Position numbers and translations under genes: made by a program. The notes under the pieces were generated by a model. The model was given only the letters and a program-made list of their open reading frames with translations, made no database searches and had not been told where the DNA came from. From JBLHKE01 sp047619485 (GTDB lineage Bacteria; Verrucomicrobiota; Verrucomicrobiia; Verrucomicrobiales; DEV007), in assembly GCA_047619485.1 (NCBI GenBank), contig JBLHKE010000033.1, positions 1-21,680 of the forward strand: DNA of 21,680 nucleotides. Reading direction: 5' to 3'. Shown piece by piece: positions 1 through 6,819 of this stretch; the first letter of the stretch is position 1, and each line of letters opens with the position of its first letter.

Positions 1-124
1 GATAAAATCCCCGCTGTCTTCGTTGCTAAAGCGCCCACTATCACCAGATAGCTTAGCGTTTATCGCCTCGCCAGCGTGAATTTTCTCTGCGCCCCATTTC
101 CACAGCAGGTTTCCGGAGGTGCCC
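1..124 (-). mobile_element. MITE family B, copy 1 (cut by window edge)
   Basis: This stretch is the reverse complement of 7177-7300 with two mismatches, both of which I read directly: C versus T near position 34 and T versus G near position 87. It ends at the terminal sequence GGAGGTGCCC (115-124), followed by TA. Copy 2 at 7177-7335 shows the whole element; by comparison about 35 bp of this copy, including its other terminal repeat, lie to the left of the window. No transposase is encoded. The near identity indicates a recent insertion mobilised in trans. It lies six codons into a minus-strand reading frame that starts at 144. Confidence 0.8.
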
Positions 125-144
125 TATTGGAATCGATTGTTCAT
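125..144 (-). pseudogene. 5' end of a gene interrupted by MITE-B (first six codons)
   Basis: On the minus strand a strong Shine-Dalgarno GGAGG (154-150) lies five bases before an ATG at 144-142, which reads M-N-N-R-F-Q and then runs into the MITE-B terminus at the target TA. This ATG overlaps by one base (TAATG) the stop that the upstream sulfatase would use if its G10 tract were G9. That suggests translational coupling and a real start codon. The rest of the gene, if present, is beyond the left edge, past the element. Its product cannot be identified from six codons. The strong SD and the overlap are visible; the claim that a gene was broken here is inference. Confidence 0.4.
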
Positions 145-228
145 TATTTCCTCCGGCGCCTTTTCGGTAACTCGGGCTTCGGATGTCTCATCTTCCGCTC
201 GCTAGCGATTCGGGCTGCTGTTTCGGAA

Positions 229-807
229 TCAACCGCCCCCCCCCCAATCCTTCTCGTGGCTGATGATTGGGGCATCCGGGACTACCGATCCAGTCGGCCG
301 CTGAGCGCTGCCGCGCTGCCTGTATTCGCCCAGTTCCCCACGTGCCTTCGCGGCAAGCCCAAGCAACTGCTGGACGACCTCGGGGTGTTGCGCAGCCACG
401 TCGACAGCTTCCGCGACATCCTTGCGGAGCTTGTAGCCCTGTTTCTTAAACTGCTCCGCGAGGGTCAGTTCGTCCGGGTTCAGCCCGAGAAACCAATGCG
501 CAGTGCGCCGTGGATTGATCCCCGTGTAGAGTCCGCAGCGCTGCGGGTAAGCGCCCGTCAGGAACGCGGCCCGCGACGGTGAGCAGATCGACGCCGCCGT
601 GTGGAAATCGGTGAAGTGGAGACCTTCAGCCGCCAGCCGATCGATGTGTGGCGTCTTTACCCCGGACGCCCCATAACATCCGACATCCGAGTATCCCAGA
701 TCGTCGGCCAGCGCGAAGATGACATTCGGCGCACCGGATTCGGCACGGCTGTCCGGCTGCAATATCAGGACGAAGACAAGCTGCGCCAGAAGGCGGGGGA
801 GTCTCAT
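229..807 (-). pseudogene. Secreted sulfatase with large in-frame internal deletion
   Basis: This encodes the two ends of a type I (formylglycine-dependent) sulfatase, an enzyme family that hydrolyses sulfate esters of polysaccharides outside the cytoplasm. Residues 1-22 form a signal peptide. The N-terminal fold follows with metal-site Asp-Asp (ALADDLGYSDVG) and the formylglycine motif C75-S-P-S-R. At about residue 126 the conserved 'EQFKKQGY' segment jumps directly to a sulfatase C-terminus (RKDVAEAVDVAAQHPEVV). Roughly 300 residues, including the remaining metal and substrate ligands, are missing, although the frame is kept. The C-terminus also meets a G10 tract and stops early. The gene starts 11 bp after the Dabb gene and looks like a member of the same operon. 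Catalytic activity is very unlikely. An assembly error across repeated sulfatase sequence is the main alternative. Confidence 0.85.
236..245. repeat. C10 homopolymer in the sulfatase remnant (G10 on its coding strand)
   Basis: Ten consecutive C. With G10 the minus-strand sulfatase frame reads D-W-G-G-G-G and stops at 229. With nine G the frame continues for about 28 codons to a TAA at 146-144 that overlaps a downstream ATG. The tract is therefore either a slippage hot spot or a homopolymer sequencing error. Confidence 0.75.
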
Positions 808-818
808 CAGGTGCCTAA

Positions 819-1127
819 TCAGGTCGGCATGTTGAAGTCGAACACGACCACGCGCGCCAGATTCGGTACGACGATCTCTTTGACCTCCTCGTGGACCGGG
901 TGCGGCAAGTAGGCATCGCGAGCTTCCGGGCTCTCGAAGGTCATGATGAACCCGTGGGTGTAGTCATCGTTAAGACCTTCAGCAGAATCGTAGGGACCGT
1001 AGTTGAAATCTAGCAAGCCGGGGATCTTGCCGACCATGCCCCCCATCGAGGTGAAGCATTCTGCGATCTTTTCCTCGGAGGTGCCTTCATTGAATTGGAA
1101 GCAACCGTAGTGTTTGACTTGTGGCAT
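819..1127 (-). CDS. Dabb-domain (stress-responsive A/B barrel) protein
   Basis: A 102-residue protein matching the Dabb family (dimeric alpha/beta barrel, ferredoxin-like fold). It opens with V-K-H-Y-G-C-F-Q-F, has a central 'THGFIMTFESPEARDAYLPHP' type segment and then H-E-E-V, the usual family signature, and is close to the usual length of about 100 residues for a stand-alone Dabb protein. No signal peptide is present, so it should be cytoplasmic. Members range from small catalysts to unknown stress proteins, so the substrate cannot be predicted. It lies 28 bp after the Tm-1-like gene and 11 bp before the sulfatase remnant, all on the minus strand, which indicates one transcription unit. 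Confidence 0.9.
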   Translation of the reverse strand: MPQVKHYGCFQFNEGTSEEKIAECFTSMGGMVGKIPGLLDFNYGPYDSAEGLNDDYTHGFIMTFESPEARDAYLPHPVHEEVKEIVVPNLARVVVFDFNMPT

Positions 1128-1155
1128 AGAATTTTGGTTTTTCGGATTGATTGAT

Positions 1156-2352
1156 CTACGCTTCGAGATTTTTCAGGAGGGCGTCGGCGCAGGCTTTGGA
1201 GAAAATGGGATCGTTGATCTCCGCATCCACCTCGACCAGCTCGACGGCGTCGGACAAGTTGTCTCGGATCGCCGAGAAAAGGGCCGCGTCCGCCTCTGGA
1301 TCATGGAATGCTTGCCCCTCGGCGCTGATGATACTGATCGCTTTTGTCGGTAGCAGCACCGTCACCGGAGCAGTGTAAGCATTCACCTTCTCAGCGAGAA
1401 TTTTGCCTAGCGCAGCGCATTCTTCCGGCGTGGTGCGCATCAGCGTGACCTGCGGATTGTGGATGTAAAAATTCCGACCTTCGTATTTTTCAGGAACCGT
1501 GTCGCGCTCACCGAAATTCGCCATGTCGAGGCAACCCGGGGTTACGATCGCCGGCAATCCAGCGCGCCCGGTGGCCTCGAGCCGAGTAGGCCCTGCGCTA
1601 AGTGTCGCCCCGACCAGTTCATCCGCCCACTCGGTCGTCGTGATGTCGAGGACTCCCTTTACCATGCCGCTCTCGATGAGCGACTCCATCGTTTTACCAC
1701 CGATCCCGGTCGAGTGAAACACCAGCACCTCGTAGCCTCGCTCTTCCAAAATAGAACGGGCGTGATCGACGCACTCGGTCGTGTTGCCGAACATGCTGGC
1801 GACGATGATCGGCTTCCCCTCGGCAGTCGCAGTTTCGGCAGCCGACATCCCACAAATCGCTCCGGCTGCGCGCGTGAAAATCGTTTTGGAAATCTGGTTC
1901 AGGCCCGCGACATCCACGATACTAGGGAACATCACAATGTCCTTAGTACCGACGTAGTGGGCGGTATTTCCGCTCGCCAAAGTACTCACCATCAACTTCG
2001 GGAATCCGATTGGCAGCGCACGCATACCAGCGGTGGCGATCGCCGTCCCACCACCACCACCGAGAGAGATCACGCCATCGATCTCACCGGACTGAGCCAG
2101 TTTTTTCAGGAACACCGGCAGCGCCTGTGCCATCACGCCAACCCGCTGCCCACGATCCTCCACGTCGGGCAATTCAAGGCCAGCCGCGGCGAGCACTTGC
2201 TCGCGCGAAACGTCCGCAGCGACTTGGGGTTCACCAAGCGTGCCGACATCGACCAAGAGCGGTGAGTGACCAGCCTGCCGGATCTGATCGGCGACGAATT
2301 GATGCTCGTGCCCTTTCGAGTCGAGCGTTCCAATAACTGCGATGGTTGCCAT
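1156..2352 (-). CDS. Tm-1-like ATP-binding domain protein (UPF0261)
   Basis: A 398-residue protein of the Tm-1-like/UPF0261 family. It begins with the characteristic strand I-A-V-I-G-T-L-D-S-K-G. It carries the glycine-rich loop S-L-G-G-G-G-G-T-A, then 'LPKLMVSTLASGNTAHYVG'-type sequence (here FPKLMVSTLASGNTA), and F-H-S-T-G-I-G-G-K-T-M-E in the second subdomain. Its plant relative is the N-terminal half of the tomato Tm-1 virus-resistance protein, which binds ATP. The bacterial role is not established. The gene follows the TIM-barrel gene by 12 bp. Those two proteins are the two halves of the fused eukaryotic Tm-1 protein, so they probably act as one complex. Length is normal for the family and no membrane segment is seen. 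Confidence 0.93.
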   Translation of the reverse strand: MATIAVIGTLDSKGHEHQFVADQIRQAGHSPLLVDVGTLGEPQVAADVSREQVLAAAGLELPDVEDRGQRVGVMAQALPVFLKKLAQSGEIDGVISLGGGGGTAIATAGMRALPIGFPKLMVSTLASGNTAHYVGTKDIVMFPSIVDVAGLNQISKTIFTRAAGAICGMSAAETATAEGKPIIVASMFGNTTECVDHARSILEERGYEVLVFHSTGIGGKTMESLIESGMVKGVLDITTTEWADELVGATLSAGPTRLEATGRAGLPAIVTPGCLDMANFGERDTVPEKYEGRNFYIHNPQVTLMRTTPEECAALGKILAEKVNAYTAPVTVLLPTKAISIISAEGQAFHDPEADAALFSAIRDNLSDAVELVEVDAEINDPIFSKACADALLKNLEA

Positions 2353-2364
2353 GACGTATTTAGA

Positions 2365-3231
2365 TTAAGCCCTCTTCACGGGGATGGACTTGAACTCGCG
2401 GGTCAGGCTCGTCAGCGACTCCTCGACCGCCATGCGCTCGAGGCTCGACGCCCCGACAAACCCGACTGCGTCGGTCTTCTCATTGATGAACGCCGCGTCT
2501 GAAGGGGTTGCGATCGGTCCGCCATGAGACAGGTAAATGACATCGTTCCGGACCGAGTTTCCAGCATCGATGATCGCCTGCGTAGCGGTGGCGGCATCGT
2601 CCAGGGACATCGCCGCATCCGTCACCCCGATGGATCCGCCGACCGTGCAGCCGACGTGGGCGATGATCACATCGGCACCAGCTTCCGCCATCGCCTTCGC
2701 CTCGTCCGGGGAGGCGACGTAAACGATCGAGAACATGTCCATCTTGCGTGACAGCGCGACCGTCTCAACCTCCTTGTGCACCCCCATGCCGGTCTCCTCC
2801 AGCTGCTTGCGGAAATCGCCGTCGATAATGGAGTGGGTTGGAAAGTTGTTCATGCCCGAGAACCCCATCGCCTTCACTTGCTGGAGCCAGTGCCACATGC
2901 GCCGCCGCGGGTCGGTGCAATGGACGCCACAGATCACCGGAATTTCCTTCACCACCGGAAGCACCTCGAATTCGCCGATCTCCATGGCGACCGCATTCGC
3001 ATCGCCGTAGCCCATCATGCCCGCGATCGAACCGTGTCCCATCATGCGGTAGCGACCGGAGTTGTAGATGATGATCAGGTCTGCCCCACCCTTCTCGATG
3101 AACTTGGCGCTGATGCCAGTTCCGGCACCAGCGGCGATGATAGGCTGCCCTTTGGCAAGGGTGTCGCGCAGTCGCTCGATGACTTCTTCTCGGGTGTAAG
3201 GGTTTCCGACCCCGGTCCATGGATTTGGCAT
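2365..3231 (-). CDS. Phosphoenolpyruvate hydrolase family / TIM-barrel protein
   Basis: A 288-residue protein of the PEP_hydrolase (TIM-barrel signal transduction) family, from ATG 3231 with M-P-N-P-W-T-G-V-G-N-P-Y-T-R-E-E-V. Key blocks are A-G-A-G-T-G-I-S-A-K, the segment D-L-I-I-I-Y-N-S-G-R-Y-R-M-M-G-H-G-S, P-V-I-C-G-V-H-C-T-D-P, and G-A-D-V-I-I-A-H-V-G-C-T-V-G-G. I chose 3231 rather than the longer possible start at 3291 because family members begin close to this motif and the extra 20 residues look unrelated. It is the first gene of the minus-strand operon. Its homologue forms the C-terminal half of plant/fungal Tm-1 proteins, and bacterial copies normally lie beside UPF0261. The enzymatic reaction is uncertain despite the family name. 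Confidence 0.92.
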   Translation of the reverse strand: MPNPWTGVGNPYTREEVIERLRDTLAKGQPIIAAGAGTGISAKFIEKGGADLIIIYNSGRYRMMGHGSIAGMMGYGDANAVAMEIGEFEVLPVVKEIPVICGVHCTDPRRRMWHWLQQVKAMGFSGMNNFPTHSIIDGDFRKQLEETGMGVHKEVETVALSRKMDMFSIVYVASPDEAKAMAEAGADVIIAHVGCTVGGSIGVTDAAMSLDDAATATQAIIDAGNSVRNDVIYLSHGGPIATPSDAAFINEKTDAVGFVGASSLERMAVEESLTSLTREFKSIPVKRA

Positions 3232-3417
3232 AGGCTGATTTAAATGCACAAACCGCCCAACAGCAAACCCTTCCGCCGGAGTAGAATCCACCGGGATCTA
3301 TCGTAAATCCACATCAGGCACGACCGCGGGGAGCCAATAAAAGCCTAGAAAATAAGGGTAGCAGCCAGTAAATTCAGGAATTCCCGTGGACTTTGTCGAA
3401 ATCCCCCTTAAGACACC

Positions 3418-3445
3418 TTGTGATCGCAGCGTTTTGCGATCACAA
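3418..3445. promoter_or_regulatory. Perfect 11-bp inverted repeat upstream of csp (operator or 5'-UTR hairpin)
   Basis: TTGTGATCGCA (3418-3428) and TGCGATCACAA (3435-3445) are exact complements around a 6-nt loop. A TATACA (3453-3458) follows, which could be a -10 box for the cold-shock gene, putting the repeat in the -35 region. The repeat sits in the 246-bp gap between the divergent PEP-hydrolase-family operon and csp, so it could act on either side. It may instead be an RNA hairpin if transcription starts further upstream. The spacing does not match a CRP site. Confidence 0.45.
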
Positions 3446-3477
3446 CACAAATTATACACATCTAGAAAAAACACGTT

Positions 3478-3672
3478 ATGGCCCAAGGAACTATTAAGAA
3501 ACTCATCTCAGACAAAGGCTTCGGCTTCATCGCAACCGACGGGGATGACCTGTTCTTCCACCGCTCAGGCGTGGACGGCAACTTCGAAGACCTGCGCGAG
3601 GGCGACGCTGTCGAATACACTAAAGGCCAGGGACCGAAAGGCCCATGCGCCGAGGACGTGAAGCCGACCTAG
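3478..3672 (+). CDS. Cold-shock-domain protein (CspA family)
   Basis: A 64-residue single cold-shock domain, an OB-fold that binds single-stranded RNA and DNA and acts as an RNA chaperone in the cytoplasm. RNP1 is seen as K-G-F-G-F-I (residues about 13-18) and RNP2 as D-L-F-F-H-R-S (about 24-30). The domain closes with G-D-A-V-E-Y and G-P-K-G-P-C-A. Length is typical for the family. The start at ATG 3478 is the only one giving the canonical G-T-I-K-K opening. It is monocistronic, with a strong terminator 24 bp after the stop and a palindrome upstream. Confidence 0.95.
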   Translation: MAQGTIKKLISDKGFGFIATDGDDLFFHRSGVDGNFEDLREGDAVEYTKGQGPKGPCAEDVKPT

Positions 3673-3696
3673 GCTTCACCGACAACGACTTAATTT

Positions 3697-3730
3697 AAAC
3701 GTGGGCGACCTTTCGAGGTCGCCCACGTTT
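3697..3730 (+). terminator. Strong hairpin terminator after csp
   Basis: A perfect 15-bp stem, AAACGTGGGCGACCT (3697-3711) and its exact complement (3716-3730), closes on a TTCG tetraloop. The stem ends in TTT but no longer T tract follows. It lies 24 bp past the csp stop and faces the minus-strand alginate lyase remnant that ends at 3757, so it could work in both directions. Confidence 0.85.
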
Positions 3731-3756
3731 GCGTACGGGTGCAGCTAGCCAGCCGC

Positions 3757-4563
3757 TTAGAACCTCGCCGGATGACCAGAGAACATCAGAGTGTCTAGAT
3801 GCGACGACGATCGACCCCGACCACTCTGCCGGAGTTTGAGAGCCGCCTTCTTGGTCAACGCCGCATCCATCCCCTTGCGGTTGTGGTAGTGATTGAAGAC
3901 TCGCTCATACATCGGGCGCAGGCGACCGCGATCCTTGTCTGATATTTTCTTGTAGTGAGAGCGCCCCTCGAAGCTCTTGTAGGGTTCGTATGCAACGTCG
4001 CCCTCCAAATTGTAATTTGCGGTGTATTCGAATCCCTTGAGCAGACGATTGTCGAGGGCAGCATACTGATCGACACCCTGGATCCACGCCGTCTCACAGG
4101 TGTTGGCCAAGAACTCGAGCCCCATCTGCGTGTGCCCTTGGTCGCGGCCAGTCTCTTGGCACTGACCTGATGCTTTGAAATACATCCCGATCGCACCGTT
4201 GCCCTTGCCGCTGAGAAAGTAGTTCTTTGCCCGATCGAACATCGCCTGATCGTCTAAGGGCTTGTCAGTAAATAACTCCTACAATCTGCTGGTTATTTTG
4301 GCCATCACCCGCGTTAGCTTCCAACTCAAATAGCCCGCTATAATCGCTGAAATCTGCCTTGGTGCTGGCTAAAATTCCTGCGCATCTTTGTATGACTTAT
4401 TTCCTGACAACCCCTAAGAACACCCCCATCGCCGTCATCGCCTGCAACATCGACGCGTCCCAGTTGCCATTAGCGGAGGGGTAAAAATCTTTGATGCTCG
4501 GTTGGCCGTGGGCGACGTCCGGGTGGACGGACTCGGCCTGCGCAGGTAACCGCGCGAACAAAA
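3757..4563 (-). pseudogene. Alginate lyase remnant interrupted by MITE-A
   Basis: The C-terminal half of a secreted alginate lyase (Pfam Alginate_lyase, PF05426 type), the (alpha/alpha) toroid enzymes that cleave alginate by beta-elimination. Before the element (4415 upward) the minus strand reads Y-P-S-A-N-G-N-W-D-A-S-M-L-Q-A-M and on to G-V-F-L. After it (4257 downward) it reads L-D-D-Q-A-M-F-D-R-A-K-N-Y-F, then the family hallmark G-Q-C-Q-E-T-G-R-D-Q-G-H-T-Q-M-G-L, C-E-T-A-W-x-Q-G, and D-N-R-L-L-K-G-F-E-Y-T-A. Removing the MITE and one TAA duplication rejoins the two parts in frame. The N-terminal portion, about 200 residues by comparison with the family, is absent. The right boundary is uncertain: recognisable lyase sequence begins by about 4495, and the frame then runs into a DUF1588 fragment at 4564. 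Confidence 0.85.
4258..4414. mobile_element. MITE family A, copy 1
   Basis: A 157-bp element with terminal inverted repeats GGGCTTGTCAGTAAATAA (left) and GGGGTTGTCAGGAAATAA (right, read on the complement), 16 of 18 matching. Imperfect complementarity continues inward for about 45 bp. Flanking TAA triplets at 4255-4257 and 4415-4417 are the target-site duplication. There is no transposase frame. It is identical to 9281-9437 except for two substitutions (around 4312 and 4320). It splits the alginate lyase frame. The 3-bp TNA-type duplication and GGG termini would suit an IS5-superfamily transposase acting in trans; that assignment is inference. Confidence 0.92.
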
Positions 4564-4853
4564 TCAGTCGATGCAACCCGGGTCGCTGCGGCGTTTCTCC
4601 AGAAGGTCACGCACGGTCAGGGCACTGTTGAGGTCTGGGACAATCGCAGGAACCTCCTTTGGAGGCGGTGTGCCGAGTAGTTTCGCCAGCACCCAGTGGC
4701 CAAGGGTTACAGGTGAGGTTTCCACGCCGTTGGAAGTCAGCGCCAAGATACTGCCGTGCCCGAGCAAGCCACGGTGTTTTGCACCCGCAGGAAGGCTGGT
4801 TTTGATCAGTTCCTTTCCGCCCTCGAAGGCCACGTGGTAGGCCTCAACTCCTC
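4564..4853 (-). pseudogene. DUF1588 (PSD1-type cytochrome) fragment
   Basis: A fragment of the large planctomycete/verrucomicrobial secreted cytochrome proteins whose domains run PSCyt1-DUF1587-DUF1592-DUF1588-DUF1585. The frame reads V-E-A-Y-H-V-A-F-E-G-G, then the DUF1588 hallmark A-K-H-R-G-L-L-G-H-G-S-I-L-A-L-T-S-N-G, E-T-S-P-V, L-L-G-T-P-P-P, V-P-A-I-x-P-D. It ends R-R-S-D-P-G-C-I-D followed by a stop at 4566-4564. In intact members this point continues into a C-x-x-C-H heme site (C-I-D-C-H). So the gene is cut immediately before the heme, and alginate lyase sequence follows on the same strand. No start is visible. Upstream it abuts a sulfatase fragment. The fragment is about 95 residues of a protein normally of several hundred. 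Confidence 0.75.
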
Positions 4854-5128
4854 TTAGAGCTTCTGTCCTTTGTCATCGGAAAAGACTTTGGAGTAGGTTC
4901 CATTGTCTGCCGTAACGATGAGAAGCGTGTTGTCAGCAATCCCCAACTCGTCGATCTTCTCGGCTATCTCCTGGGTATTGGCCTTCTTCCTGAAAACGAA
5001 TGAGTCGTCCGCAACCCAAGTCGTCAGCGTAAATGACAGTCACATTGGGCTTTGATAAGTCGGCAGCGAACCCGGAATTCATCCATCCAGAGAATCGGAT
5101 ACACGCTGAAAAAATGAGGCCGTTTCAT
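4854..5128 (-). pseudogene. Sulfatase fragment (deleted and frameshifted)
   Basis: Two recognisable pieces of a sulfatase on the minus strand. A leader segment around ATG 5128 resembles a signal peptide. In another frame comes the N-terminal strand and metal site, A-A-D-L-S-K-P-N-V-T-V-I-Y-A-D-D-L-G, ending near 5000. After a jump and a further frame change comes K-I-D-E-L-G-I-A-D-N-T-L-L-I-V-T-A-D-N-G-T, the central helix and second metal-site strand. A stop lies at 4856-4854. The formylglycine motif and the region between are missing. It cannot make an enzyme. It directly abuts the DUF1588 fragment. Confidence 0.75.
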
Positions 5129-5239
5129 GGTTGTTTGGATCGGTCGTGAGGGCCTCCCTTGAGCCCGTCACACTCGCGGTAATGGTATCAAGCTTCTTGC
5201 TCCTCGCTGAGCCGCCCACAGAGTTCCGGCTATTTGGAG
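5129..5239 (-). other. Short spacer with an unassigned open frame
   Basis: Between the GH43-like stop and the sulfatase fragment, one minus-strand frame stays open from the end of the upstream gene to a TGA at 5081-5079. It reads S-K-K-L-D-T-I-T-A-S-V-T-G-S and on to F-F-Q-R-V-S-D-S-L-D-G. The composition looks protein-like but I do not recognise it and no start codon decides it. It may be another gene remnant or chance. Confidence 0.25.
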
Positions 5240-6751
5240 CTAGTCTCCGAACGAGAGCGTCACCTTGTCCAGAATCGGCTTGGACTTGTTCTCGGTAGTA
5301 TCGATCATACGAATTTCAAACTGGAAACCGAACCCAGCCGGCAGCTTGGAGAGATCGATGGACGCCGGGGTCTTGCTGACTTGCTTGGCGAAACCTGGCG
5401 TGTGGTCGTAGGTCTCTTTGACCTTCTGCCACTCGCTCCACTGGTCGACTTGGGCATCGTCGTCGGTATCCACACCGACTCTTACCTCTACCGATTCGAC
5501 CCACGGGCCTGGACTGGTGAAGTCACCCGGTTGCTGGGTAGCGAGGTAGAATTTGCCCTCGGCGAAACAGACGTCTGGGTCAGGGTGTCCTTTACCGATA
5601 TTGCCACAGAACGTGAATTGCTTGTCGATGCTGCTTGAGGTGAACCAGGCAACGCTCATCGGCTTGCCATGCTCTGGATCAAAATCACCGAAGAGGTAGT
5701 ACTGGCCACCGATGCTGATCGCAGCCCAGTCACCGAAGGTTTCCTGATTTGGTTCGTGGATCTCATACTCCGCGACGTTGGTCTTGTAGTTCTCCGGATC
5801 TTCCTTCACCCAGTGCGGGTGCTTGTAGGTGCCTATTTCACCAGTTGGCTTGGTGCGCTCGTCCACGGCCGGCGCGACGATCTTGAAATCGTTGATGCCA
5901 TCGTCGCTGACCGCGTGCCCGGCTAGGGGCGAATCCCATGCGCGCTGCTGCGCATTGATCGGGGACCAGTCTTCGAAGATGATGTGAAACTTCCCCTCGG
6001 CATCGCGGATCACACCGCAGTCGGAACCGTGGGATGGATCCTTGAGCACCATCCCCATGTTTTTTCCGGGGATTCCGTCGGCCGGGTTCTCATCGATGTA
6101 GGCATGCGGATCCTGGTCGTTCGGGAAGTCGTAGTAGAAGTGGAATTTACCATCGACATATTCCGCACTGGTCATCCAAGCCGAGAACCGCTCGGTGATC
6201 GAACCTTGGTGCACCCAGTTGACCATGTCGCGGCTCTGCCAGGCGTGGTAGCCGCGCTTATTCTCCTGCGCTGCGCCCGGACCTTCAAACTGGTTTGCTA
6301 GCCTGGTCGTCTTGAGTGGGATATCGAACCCATCCAGGGTGGCTGGCTCGCTTACGAAGGCTGCTTGAGCTTGCGGTTTCTTGCCCCTCTTCCTCCCCGC
6401 CCCTCCATTGTATCTGGCGAACATCCAGTAGTTGTCCGGACCGACACTCAGCAGCACCGGTGCGTCTGACATCGAAGCCGTTCCGATGTTCCCGACCTGC
6501 TCCCAGTTGAGCCAGACTGGCGACTGAGCCAAGACGATCGATTGCGCCGAACGCATTTCTCCGAACCGTTTGAGCTTGCTCTTGAAGCTCGATTCCTTTG
6601 CTGTCGGCGAAGCCATGCCATCAACGATTTCGAGCCCGGTCTTCTCGGCGGCGATGCCCTCCCAGTCAGATTGCTGATCGATCACCCACGGTTCGGCCGC
6701 GTGGGCACCGGTGGCTGCGATTAAGAATGAAATAAGGTATTTGGTTTTCAT
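5240..6751 (-). CDS. Secreted GH43-like five-bladed beta-propeller protein
   Basis: A 503-residue exported protein with signal peptide M-K-T-K-Y-L-I-S-F-L-I-A-A-T-G-A-H-A (cleavage near A18-A19). The body resembles glycoside hydrolase family 43-like five-bladed propellers. Features are the entry strand A-P-V-L-L-S-V-G-P-D-N-Y-W-M-F-A-R-Y, the blade 'YHAWQSRDMVNW' (about 165-176), the segment A-W-M-T-S-A-E-Y-V-D-G-K-F-H-F-Y-Y-D, an acidic S-D-C-G-V-I-R-D and I-I-F-E-D-W, and Y-Y-L-F-G-D-F-D late in the propeller. Candidate acidic residues are present, but I cannot name the catalytic triad or substrate. The reading frame is intact although the genes on both sides are fragments, so it may be the last working part of a decayed polysaccharide locus. 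The start is supported by the signal peptide; no SD is visible. Confidence 0.8.
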   Translation of the reverse strand: MKTKYLISFLIAATGAHAAEPWVIDQQSDWEGIAAEKTGLEIVDGMASPTAKESSFKSKLKRFGEMRSAQSIVLAQSPVWLNWEQVGNIGTASMSDAPVLLSVGPDNYWMFARYNGGAGRKRGKKPQAQAAFVSEPATLDGFDIPLKTTRLANQFEGPGAAQENKRGYHAWQSRDMVNWVHQGSITERFSAWMTSAEYVDGKFHFYYDFPNDQDPHAYIDENPADGIPGKNMGMVLKDPSHGSDCGVIRDAEGKFHIIFEDWSPINAQQRAWDSPLAGHAVSDDGINDFKIVAPAVDERTKPTGEIGTYKHPHWVKEDPENYKTNVAEYEIHEPNQETFGDWAAISIGGQYYLFGDFDPEHGKPMSVAWFTSSSIDKQFTFCGNIGKGHPDPDVCFAEGKFYLATQQPGDFTSPGPWVESVEVRVGVDTDDDAQVDQWSEWQKVKETYDHTPGFAKQVSKTPASIDLSKLPAGFGFQFEIRMIDTTENKSKPILDKVTLSFGD

Positions 6752-6819
6752 GAGTCAGTTTGGGGTGGCAGACTGATTGATCGCCCGCACGAAAATTTAG
6801 GAAGCACTCACGCCAACAG

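Noticed and set aside
1459..2265. 268-residue plus-strand open frame
   Set aside because: Antisense to the Tm-1-like gene; no family resemblance.
3418..3445. CRP binding site
   Set aside because: TGTGA and TCACA are present but separated by 16 bp rather than the 6 bp of a CRP site.
3298..3486. 62-residue minus-strand frame before csp
   Set aside because: It covers the csp promoter region and palindrome and has no homologous look or initiation signal.
4258..4414. MITE-A as a structured RNA or CRISPR-like repeat
   Set aside because: There are only two dispersed copies, each with TIRs and a TAA duplication that split genes, which identifies a transposable element.
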